Shown here piece after piece: positions 1 through 5,227 of a DNA stretch of 7,220 nt. Positions within the stretch are counted from its first letter, which is position 1. The number at the start of each line of letters is the position of its first letter. The DNA is taken from assembly GCA_014304965.1 (NCBI GenBank), contig JACRTZ010000227.1:1-7220 (forward strand), given 5' to 3'. The stretch comes from Vulcanimicrobiota bacterium (GTDB lineage: Bacteria > Vulcanimicrobiota > Vulcanimicrobiia > Vulcanimicrobiales > Vulcanimicrobiaceae). Under the pieces are notes generated by a model. That model worked only from the letters and a program-made list of their open reading frames with translations. It was not told the origin of the DNA and did not search any database. Made by a program: the position numbers and the translations under genes.

Positions 1-397
1 CCTCGCGTTCGCTCGAATCCGCAAGCCAGAAACGCACCGCACCGCCGCTCGTAAACGGCATGTCGTATTGCGAGATCTGGTAATTCTTCGGCATGTCCGG
101 ATAGAAGTAATTCTTCCGATCGAACTTCGAGAACGACGGAATCTCGGCGCCGAACGCCAGCCCCGCGCGAATGACGAGATCGATCGCGAGGCGGTTCGGT
201 ACGGGCAGCGCGCCCGGATAGCCGAGGCACACGGGACAAACGTTCGTGTTCGGTTCGCCCCCGAAGACGTTGCGGCAGCCGCAGAACATCTTCGTCTCGG
301 TCTTCAATTCCACATGGCATTCAATGCCGATGACGGCCTCGTAGCTCACGCCGTTGACATCGTACGGGGCCGCGGGATCGGCCGTGGACACGCTCAC
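1..397 (-). CDS. gatB: Aspartyl/glutamyl-tRNA amidotransferase subunit B, N-terminal part
   Basis: GatB is the subunit of GatCAB that binds the misacylated tRNA, activates Glu-tRNA(Gln) or Asp-tRNA(Asn) with ATP, and receives ammonia from GatA. Only the first 132 codons are present; the frame runs open off the left edge (the family is usually about 470-500 residues). Visible signatures are VIGIECHVEL at 22-31, the zinc-type cysteines C39, C41, C54 and C57 (CxC then CxxC inside NVCPVCLGYPGALP), and the kinase-core block FDRKNYFYPDMPKNYQISQY at 92-111. The start is a GTG whose last two bases lie in the gatA TGA stop (GTGA, 4-base overlap), implying translational coupling. A GAGG stands 7 bases upstream. 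The identification is certain; the exact start is likely but the first dozen residues are not conserved. Confidence 0.97.
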   Translation of the reverse strand, partial: MSVSTADPAAPYDVNGVSYEAVIGIECHVELKTETKMFCGCRNVFGGEPNTNVCPVCLGYPGALPVPNRLAIDLVIRAGLAFGAEIPSFSKFDRKNYFYPDMPKNYQISQYDMPFTSGGAVRFWLADSSERE

Positions 398-1878
398 GCC
401 GGCACCTCGCCGAACGACGGCGCGCGACGCGCGGCGTGATTCGTTGCGCGTTCGTACGCGCCCGCAATTTCGAACAGTTCGCGTTCGGCGAACAGCGGTG
501 TGCAGAGCTGCAAACCGAGCGGCATCTGGGGGCCGCCGTCGGTCGCGGCCCAGCCGCACGGCACCGAGATCGCGGGGATGCCCGCAAGCGACATCGGAAT
601 CGTGTAGTAATCCATCAAGTACATGCTGACCGGATCGGTCTTCGCGTTAAACGTGAACGCCGCGGATGCCGCCGAGGGACATGCGATCGCATCGCAGCTT
701 GCGAACGCCTTGGCGAAATCTGCAGCAATCAGCGTCCGCGCCTTCTGCGCGCGCACGTAATAGGCGTCGTAGTAGCCGCTCGAGAGCGCGTGCGTCCCGA
801 TCAGGATCCGCCGCTTCACCTCGTCACCGAAGCCCGCGGCGCGAGTCGCCTCGTACGTGGCCGCGACGTCCGCGCCCTCGACCCGCAAACCGTAGCGCAT
901 GCCGTCGAAGCGCGCCAAGTTCGACGAGCACTCCGCCGGCGCGATGAGATAGTAGGTCGCAACGCCGTAGTCGGCGGTCGGCAGGCGGACCTCGACCAAT
1001 TCCGCCCCCAGCTTTTCAAGGTCGCGATAGGCGGTTTCGTAGGCCGCGCGAACGCCCGGCTCGAGCGCGGCCAGGTCGAATTCTCGCACGACACCGACGC
1101 GCACGCCGCGCAGATCGTCGCGCCGCGCGCCGAAACACGGTTCGACCGGCCGCGCGCTGCTGGTCGCGTCGAACGGATCGCGCCCGGCCATGATGTCGTA
1201 CACCAGCGCCGCGTCGTCCACATTCGCCGCGATCGGCCCGATTTGGTCCAAACTCGACGCGAACGCGATCAACCCGTAGCGCGAAACGCGCCCGTACGTC
1301 GGCTTCATTCCGACGACGTTGCAGAAGGCGGCCGGCTCACGAATGGAACCGCCGGTGTCGCTGCCCAGCGACACGCTCGCCATGCCCGCGGCGACCGATG
1401 CGACGGCGCCGCCCGACGACCCGCCGGGTACGCGCGCGAGATCGTACGGATTGCGCGTGACGCCGAGGGCGCTATTTTCGCACGAACTGCCCATCGCAAA
1501 CTCGTCGAGATTCGTTTTGCCGAGCGGAATCGCGCCGGCATCCAGCAGTCGCGCAACCGCCGTCCCCGTGTACGGCGCGATAAAGTTCTCCAGAATGCGC
1601 GAAGCGCACGTCGTTCGTGTCCCGGCGAGGCACATGTTGTCTTTGATCGCCAGCGGCACGCCCGCCAACGGCAAGCGTTCGCCGTCGGTGATGCGCGCAT
1701 CCACCGCACGCGCGCGCTCGCGCGCCAAATCGGCGGTGACGGTCAGAAACGCACCGATTGCCGGATCGCGTGCGGCGATCCGCGCGAGGGCTGCGTCCGC
1801 CATATCGGCAGCCGAAACGTCTCGCGACGAGACGCGCCGCGCGATTTCGCCGGCGGCGGCGGCGAGCAGATCGCTCAT
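394..1878 (-). CDS. gatA: Aspartyl/glutamyl-tRNA amidotransferase subunit A (glutaminase)
   Basis: This 494-residue protein has the usual length of GatA, the amidase-signature subunit that hydrolyses glutamine and supplies ammonia to GatB. The catalytic Ser-cisSer-Lys set is visible: K79 in AIKDN, S154 in the PGGSSGG loop and S178 in GSDTGGSIR. This is the same numbering as I recall for the Staphylococcus aureus enzyme. Further family blocks are GKTNLDEFAMGSS at 120-132, VGMKPTYGRVSRYGLIAFAS at 189-208, and SLAGIPAISVPCG near the C-terminus. One small oddity is E181 after SIR, where GatA proteins usually have Gln. The ATG at 1878 overlaps the gatC stop as ATGA. An in-frame upstream extension to 1959 exists but would lie inside gatC and carries no conserved sequence, so I rejected it. 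No strong ribosome binding site is seen; coupling to gatC translation is likely. Confidence 0.98.
   Translation of the reverse strand: MSDLLAAAAGEIARRVSSRDVSAADMADAALARIAARDPAIGAFLTVTADLARERARAVDARITDGERLPLAGVPLAIKDNMCLAGTRTTCASRILENFIAPYTGTAVARLLDAGAIPLGKTNLDEFAMGSSCENSALGVTRNPYDLARVPGGSSGGAVASVAAGMASVSLGSDTGGSIREPAAFCNVVGMKPTYGRVSRYGLIAFASSLDQIGPIAANVDDAALVYDIMAGRDPFDATSSARPVEPCFGARRDDLRGVRVGVVREFDLAALEPGVRAAYETAYRDLEKLGAELVEVRLPTADYGVATYYLIAPAECSSNLARFDGMRYGLRVEGADVAATYEATRAAGFGDEVKRRILIGTHALSSGYYDAYYVRAQKARTLIAADFAKAFASCDAIACPSAASAAFTFNAKTDPVSMYLMDYYTIPMSLAGIPAISVPCGWAATDGGPQMPLGLQLCTPLFAERELFEIAGAYERATNHAARRAPSFGEVPA
405..408 (-). promoter_or_regulatory. Shine-Dalgarno-like GAGG for gatB
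   Basis: On the minus strand GAGG lies 7 bases before the gatB GTG, inside the last codons of gatA. It supports the choice of the overlapping GTG as the gatB start. The motif is short and in GC-rich sequence could be chance. Confidence 0.45.
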
Positions 1879-2168
1879 GCTTCGCCGATGATTCGCGGCA
1901 CGCGGAAATAGGCGCCCTGACGCTGCGGGGCGTTTGCTAACACGGTTTCGCGCGGCCACGAGGGACGCACGACATCGTCGCGCGCCACGTCCATAGCCGG
2001 AATGACCTGCGCCGTCGCGTCCACGTCGGCGATCGGCAATTCTTCGAGCTTCGCGACGAAATCGAGCAGCGCTCCGAGTTGCGCGCCGAAGCGCTCGACT
2101 TCGGCGGGTGCGAGCGCGATGCGCGCCAGTTGCGCGACGTATGCGACGTCGATCTCGGACGAAGCCAC
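1875..2168 (-). CDS. gatC: Aspartyl/glutamyl-tRNA amidotransferase subunit C
   Basis: GatC is the small belt-like subunit that wraps the GatA-GatB interface and stabilises the amidotransferase. The 97-residue length is typical. Family signals are the N-terminal helix EIDVAYVAQLARIALAPAEV, which matches the usual V-x-x-[IL]-A-x-L-A-[RK]-[IL]-x-L pattern, the helix LGALLDFVAKLEELPIADVD at 31-50, and the C-terminal R-x-D-x-V-x-x-S near 67-70 followed by VLANAPQRQGAYFRVPRII. The start is a GTG at 2168 with AAGGAG 7 bases upstream, the best ribosome binding site in the window. The gene begins only 2 bases after the rlmD stop and ends in the ATGA overlap with gatA. A longer in-frame reading upstream would sit inside rlmD in another frame and is not supported. 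Confidence 0.96.
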   Translation of the reverse strand: MASSEIDVAYVAQLARIALAPAEVERFGAQLGALLDFVAKLEELPIADVDATAQVIPAMDVARDDVVRPSWPRETVLANAPQRQGAYFRVPRIIGEA

Positions 2169-2170
2169 GG

Positions 2171-3604
2171 TCAATCTCCTTCGAGTGCAGGAAACAGAAG
2201 CGGAGGAACGTCGCTGCGGCGGAAGACCGCGAGCGCCTCGACGTGCCCCGTTTGGGGAAACATGTCGAACGGCTGCACGCCCTCCAGGACGTACCCTCCG
2301 GCGGCCAACTGCGCGGCGTCGCGCGCGAGCGTCGCCGGATTGCACGACAGGTACCAGATTCGCGGCACGCGCGTGCGATTCAGCGTCGCGAGCGTGATTT
2401 CGTCGCTCCCCTTGCGCGGCGGGTCCAGGAACACGACCTCGGCGCCTTCGAGCAGCGTTTTGCCCTTCGGCGTGCGCAGCACGGAATCGACGCGGCCCGA
2501 AAAAAACGACGTCCGCGCTTCGAGCCCGTTGATCGCCGCATTCGCGCGCGCCTCCCGCACCGCGTTCGGGTTCTCCTCGACACCCGCAACCTCGGCGCCG
2601 CCGCGCGCGAAAAAGAGCGAAAACGTGCCGGCGCCGCAATAGAGATCGAGAACCTTCTTGGGTCCCGCCGCTGCGAGCAGCTTTTCCATCGAACCGAAGA
2701 TCGCGGCAACCATTTCGCCGTTGACCTGAAAAAACGACGCGGGCGAAACGCGGAAACGGATGCCGGCGATCGTTTCGTCAATGTCCACGCGGCCGAAGGC
2801 GGTCGCGCTGCGTCGCCCCATCACCGCGTTGTCGCTCGGCGGTTCGAACGAATTGGCAATGCCGACGACGCCGGGCAGGTGCTTCGCAACCGCTTCCGCC
2901 GCCTGCGCGAGAACGGGCGAGGCGCGGTCGGTCGTCACCGACACGACGGCTTCCCCCGTCGCCGCCGCCGTTCGCGCGATCACGTGTTTTGCACCGTCGA
3001 ACGCGGGCGCGCTTTCGGGGTCGCGCGCCGCGTCGTTGAGGCCGCGAATGTACGCATCAAGCTGCGGCATGACGATCGGACACCCTTCGAGCGGGACGAC
3101 CTCGTGCGTGCGGGCGGCGTAGAATCCGAACGACAGCGGCTGCTGCGCGCCGTCAACTACCAGCGCCATTTTGTTGCGGTAATTGCGCGGGTTCGCCATC
3201 GCGACCGTCGCGCCGACGCGCACGTTCTGCAGCTTGCCGATTCGCGTCAACGCGCTTTCGACCAGCGACCGCTTCCAGCGCAATTGCGCGTCGTAGGCGA
3301 CGTGCTGCACCTGACATCCGCCACACGCACCGAAGACGGGACAGAACGGCTCCGCACGTTCGGGCGCGCGCGTGACCAACTCGACAAGGTCGGCGACGGC
3401 GTAGCGGGGCTTGACCGACTCGATGCGCACCCACGCACGTTCGCCGGCAATCGGCCCCCACACGAACACGGCCATTCCGCCGAAACGCCCGACCGCCTGA
3501 CCCGTCTTCGCGATCAGGTCGCTGCAGTCGATTTCGACGACGTCGCCGGGGTGAAGAGTCGGAGTTGCGGCCGCGCTACCTTCGCTACGCGGACTGCTTG
3601 TCAT
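2171..3604 (-). CDS. rlmD: 23S rRNA (uracil-5-)-methyltransferase, RumA/RlmD family
   Basis: This 477-residue SAM-dependent enzyme makes 5-methyluridine in RNA, most likely in 23S rRNA. The N-terminal part (about 15-75) reads as a TRAM RNA-binding domain. Next comes an Fe-S cluster site: C88, C94, C97 and C175, spaced C-x5-C-x2-C and then a distant Cys, as in RumA. The C-terminal methyltransferase domain shows FFQVN at 291-295, the SAM loop DLYCGAGTFSL at 320-330, FLDPPRKG at 392-399, the catalytic C421 in SCNPATLARD, and the general-base motif GHVEAL with E456. The Fe-S cysteines favour RlmD/RumA (or the dual-specificity RlmCD type) over TrmA; the exact target uridine cannot be told. The ATG start overlaps the upstream small gene by 20 bases and has no evident Shine-Dalgarno. 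It is followed directly by gatC. Confidence 0.93.
   Translation of the reverse strand: MTSSPRSEGSAAATPTLHPGDVVEIDCSDLIAKTGQAVGRFGGMAVFVWGPIAGERAWVRIESVKPRYAVADLVELVTRAPERAEPFCPVFGACGGCQVQHVAYDAQLRWKRSLVESALTRIGKLQNVRVGATVAMANPRNYRNKMALVVDGAQQPLSFGFYAARTHEVVPLEGCPIVMPQLDAYIRGLNDAARDPESAPAFDGAKHVIARTAAATGEAVVSVTTDRASPVLAQAAEAVAKHLPGVVGIANSFEPPSDNAVMGRRSATAFGRVDIDETIAGIRFRVSPASFFQVNGEMVAAIFGSMEKLLAAAGPKKVLDLYCGAGTFSLFFARGGAEVAGVEENPNAVREARANAAINGLEARTSFFSGRVDSVLRTPKGKTLLEGAEVVFLDPPRKGSDEITLATLNRTRVPRIWYLSCNPATLARDAAQLAAGGYVLEGVQPFDMFPQTGHVEALAVFRRSDVPPLLFPALEGD
2176..2181 (-). promoter_or_regulatory. Ribosome binding site of gatC (AAGGAG)
   Basis: A near-perfect Shine-Dalgarno AAGGAG reads on the minus strand 7 bases before the gatC GTG. 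It is formed by the last codons of rlmD (Glu-Gly-Asp before the stop). It fixes the gatC start and suggests ribosomes load afresh for the gat genes even if they share a transcript with rlmD. Confidence 0.8.
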
Positions 3605-3869
3605 CGAGCTGCTTGAGCAGCTGGTTCGCTTCGTCGATCAACGACTGAATGCGTTCGGTCGTCGGATCTTGTTGCGGCTTCGCAGTCGCAATCCGCACGA
3701 CGGCATACGCGATGCCCGCGGTCACCGCCGCGATTCCGATGAACCACAGCGTACGCTTCAGCGAACCGTCGCGGCGGGCGGCGGCCTGCGCACCGTTCGA
3801 CGCCGAACTTTGCGCCGCGTTGGAATTCGCATAGGGATGCGGGGTTTCGAGGCGCGGTCCGTCTGCCAT
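3585..3869 (-). CDS. Unrecognised small single-pass membrane protein with C-terminal coiled coil
   Basis: I do not recognise this 94-residue protein. It has a polar, low-complexity N-terminus (1-34, rich in Ala, Ser, Asn and Gln), a basic patch (ARRDGSLKR, 31-39), one hydrophobic segment at about 41-60 (LWFIGIAAVTAGIAYAVVRI), and an amphipathic tail at 70-91 (TERIQSLIDEANQLLKQLDD) with heptad-like Ile/Leu spacing. This suggests a membrane-anchored protein that may oligomerise. The start is chosen at ATG 3869, just after the 22-base gap behind the receiver gene; a longer frame up to 4100 would run inside the receiver gene and is rejected. The stop lies 20 bases inside rlmD. Support for its being real is position (it fills the space between two genes on the same strand), its sensible membrane topology and its coiled-coil-like tail. 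No function is proposed. Confidence 0.72.
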   Translation of the reverse strand: MADGPRLETPHPYANSNAAQSSASNGAQAAARRDGSLKRTLWFIGIAAVTAGIAYAVVRIATAKPQQDPTTERIQSLIDEANQLLKQLDDKQSA

Positions 3870-3891
3870 ACGTTGCGGCTTCGCGCCGCGG

Positions 3892-4254
3892 TCAGTTTGT
3901 TCTTGCGCCCGAAGCGAACGCCGCCGCCAGCTCCGAAGGGAGCAGCGGCCGCCGGACCACGCCGCTTGCTCCGGCTGCCATGGCGTCCCGAACGAGCGAG
4001 GACTCCCCGATCGCCGCGACCACGAGGACCTTAGCCGCGCTCGACGTCGCGAGCAACGCGCGAAGCGCCGCAAGGCCGCCCTCCGGCGGGAGCCGTCCAT
4101 CGAGCAGCACGACGTCGGGAGCTGCCGCGGCGAAGGCGGCCGTCAGCGTGCCCGCGTCCTCCGCTTCGGCACAGACCTCATGGCCGAGCGACCGCAGCAG
4201 ATGCGCGGCGACGGCGCGCGCCGCCGCCGCGTCGTCGGCAACGAGAACGCGCAT
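3892..4254 (-). CDS. Stand-alone CheY-like receiver domain protein, degenerate switch residues
   Basis: The 120 residues form a single response-regulator receiver domain with no output domain. Seen directly: the beta-1 strand and acidic pair MRVLVADD (D7, D8), the phospho-acceptor D52 in DVVLLDGRLP, the beta-4 strand AKVLVVAA, and AGASGVVRRPLLPSEL at the beta-5 position. Compared with CheY, the conserved switch Thr is Ala (A80) and the conserved Lys before Pro is Arg (R102). Phosphorylation at D52 therefore remains possible but the usual conformational signalling may be altered. It begins 4 bases after the fliO stop, so it is probably co-expressed with the flagellar genes. In Bacillus-type fla/che operons a cheY lies beside fliO, which makes a chemotaxis or flagellar role plausible. 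It is not clearly CheY itself, so I give no gene symbol. Confidence 0.88.
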   Translation of the reverse strand: MRVLVADDAAAARAVAAHLLRSLGHEVCAEAEDAGTLTAAFAAAAPDVVLLDGRLPPEGGLAALRALLATSSAAKVLVVAAIGESSLVRDAMAAGASGVVRRPLLPSELAAAFASGARTN

Positions 4255-4258
4255 CGTA

Positions 4259-4543
4259 TTAGGCGGCGTCCCCCGTGACGAGCGCGGCCGGCTCGACCTC
4301 CCGCAAGAGCGCCACGCCGTGCGGCGCGGACCCGATCAGCAATCGCGTTCGGCCGACCTCCACGAGATGCAAGGCCACGCCGCCGGGCAAGGCGATGGTC
4401 TCTAAGACTGCGAGCAGCCCGCGCCTGCCGCGAAACGGAAATCGAACGTGCGGGAATCTCCGCGCCGCGAACGCGACACCCAGGAGCACGAGCCCAATGA
4501 CCGCGAGCGACGCGACAGCGCGTAGCAGCATCGCCGCTTCCAT
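4259..4543 (-). CDS. fliO: Flagellar biosynthetic protein FliO-like
   Basis: FliO is a small membrane protein that helps assemble the FliP-FliQ-FliR core of the flagellar export gate. This 94-residue protein has the family layout: one hydrophobic segment at about 5-26, a basic stretch (RRFPHVRFPFRGRR), then the cytoplasmic FliO block LETIALPGGVALHLVEVGRT at 47-66 followed by LLIGSAPHGVALL, which matches the usual 'L-x-L-x-x-x-x-x-L-x-L-V-x-V-G-x-x-x-L-L-I-G' pattern. The ATG at 4543 is 2 bases after the flbD stop. An internal ATG at 4531 (M5) has GGAAG 5 bases upstream and is an alternative start. fliP, the usual next gene, is absent; a receiver gene follows instead. The call rests on pattern and on flbD and fliJ beside it. 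Confidence 0.8.
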   Translation of the reverse strand: MEAAMLLRAVASLAVIGLVLLGVAFAARRFPHVRFPFRGRRGLLAVLETIALPGGVALHLVEVGRTRLLIGSAPHGVALLREVEPAALVTGDAA

Positions 4544-4545
4544 GC

Positions 4546-4740
4546 TTATTGCGTGCCGGCGATGTGCCGGCGATAGGCGAGCACGGCGTCCCGCACCGCC
4601 TCGATCGACTCTTCGACACCGAGGAGGTTCCCGGTCGTCAGCGTCACGACCGTCGTTCCGTCGCCGGCAGCCTCGACCGTTTCGATCAAATCGGCGTTGA
4701 CGACCACCGCCTTGCCATTGTTCCGCGTCAGGACGATCAC
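4546..4740 (-). CDS. flbD: FlbD/SwrD family flagellar protein
   Basis: The 64-residue product matches the small FlbD (SwrD) family: it opens VIVLTRNNGKAVVVNADLIE, where the family has M-I-x-[LV]-T-R-x-N-G-x-x-x-x-[LV]-N-x-D-L-I-E, then has TTVVTLTTGNLLGVEESIEA at 29-48 and a short helical tail. Family members are encoded in flagellar operons of Firmicutes and other phyla; in Bacillus subtilis SwrD raises flagellar motor power. Start: GTG at 4740 places the first residue exactly where the family starts and overlaps the fliJ stop as GTGA. A longer in-frame reading to 5013 would lie within fliJ and is rejected. A second GTG at 4749 is possible but less like the family. No Shine-Dalgarno is visible, so translational coupling to fliJ is likely. 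Confidence 0.9.
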   Translation of the reverse strand: MIVLTRNNGKAVVVNADLIETVEAAGDGTTVVTLTTGNLLGVEESIEAVRDAVLAYRRHIAGTQ

Positions 4741-5186
4741 GCGGACCACGCTTCGCAGCTGCGCCGCTCGAAACCCCGGCGCAGATCGCGCTCCACCTCG
4801 AAGGCTGCCTCCTCGCGCGCGACGCGCGCCTGCCGATGGGCCGCCAACCGGCGGCTTCGCAACGCTTTCAGGGCGTTGCGGCGAAGAAGCGCCGTTTCCG
4901 CCGCGGCTCGCGCCGCCGTCAGAGCGCGGCGCTCCAGCTCGAGCGCGGCCCGGAGTTCCCGGCAACGGCGTTCGGCGCAGCGTTCCAACCGGGCCGCCTC
5001 GTGCAACCTCCACACCGGTACCGAGTGCCCCGAAACCTCGAAGGCGTCCGGCGCCGCGGCACCGCGAAGCGCGGCGTCGAGCGTCCCAATCCGCGCCGCG
5101 ACCGCCTTGCAGCGGAACGTGGAGGCGTCAACTTCTCGACGAGCGTCGTCGAGCAGCGGCTGCAAGCGAAACCGAAAGCGCGCCAC
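4737..5186 (-). CDS. fliJ: Flagellar export protein FliJ-like
   Basis: FliJ is a coiled-coil protein that links the export ATPase FliI to the export gate protein FlhA and assists flagellar protein secretion. The 149-residue length is typical. The N-terminus FRFRLQPLLDDARREVD at 4-20 is the family hallmark, and the remainder is a highly charged Ala/Arg/Glu/Leu helix suited to an antiparallel coiled coil. A Pro/Gly-containing stretch (about 42-60) interrupts the helical pattern and is somewhat unusual. The start is a GTG at 5186, 41 bases after purA; a GGAG lies about 12 bases upstream, farther than ideal. The stop forms a GTGA overlap with flbD. fliI, the usual partner just upstream, is missing here, where purA stands instead. 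Coiled-coil proteins are easy to misname, but the N-terminal motif and flbD/fliO neighbours support the call. Confidence 0.82.
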   Translation of the reverse strand: MARFRFRLQPLLDDARREVDASTFRCKAVAARIGTLDAALRGAAAPDAFEVSGHSVPVWRLHEAARLERCAERRCRELRAALELERRALTAARAAAETALLRRNALKALRSRRLAAHRQARVAREEAAFEVERDLRRGFERRSCEAWSA

Positions 5187-5227
5187 GGCCCACGTTCACT
5201 CCGAGCGAGCCGAACGGAAAGGTCCAA
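5187..5227 (-). other. Largest intergenic gap in the window, purA to fliJ
   Basis: These 41 bases separate the housekeeping gene purA from the flagellar genes. I see no stem followed by a T-run, so no intrinsic terminator, and although a TTGGAC-like hexamer occurs right after the purA stop, there is no matching -10 element. Read-through from purA into fliJ is the simplest interpretation. Confidence 0.5.

Noticed and set aside
436..1911. Long plus-strand open frame (491 codons) antisense to gatA
   Set aside because: It lies entirely over gatA, which has all catalytic motifs. The product is Arg-rich with no recognisable domain, as expected for a mirror frame in GC-rich DNA.
1879..1959. N-terminal extension of gatA
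   Set aside because: It would overlap gatC heavily and has no GatA-like sequence; the ATG at 1878 gives the standard length and catalytic numbering.
2108..3616. Long plus-strand open frame (502 codons) antisense to rlmD
   Set aside because: It covers the well-supported methyltransferase gene and has an Arg/His-rich composition without motifs.
3870..4100. N-terminal extension of the small membrane protein to 171 residues
   Set aside because: It would overlap the receiver gene for most of its length; the extra sequence is Arg-rich and looks like an out-of-frame shadow.
3892..4543. FliO and the receiver as one frameshifted fusion gene
   Set aside because: fliO ends with a clear TAA, and the receiver has its own ATG right at the start of its beta-1 strand 4 bases later; both are complete as separate proteins.
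4741..5013. N-terminal extension of flbD to 155 residues
   Set aside because: It lies inside fliJ in another frame and is Arg/Gly-rich without motifs; FlbD proteins are about 60-75 residues and start at the VIVLTR motif.
5187..5227. Possible terminator or promoter between purA and fliJ
   Set aside because: No hairpin with T-run and no paired -35/-10 elements; a single TTGGAC-like hexamer is not enough.
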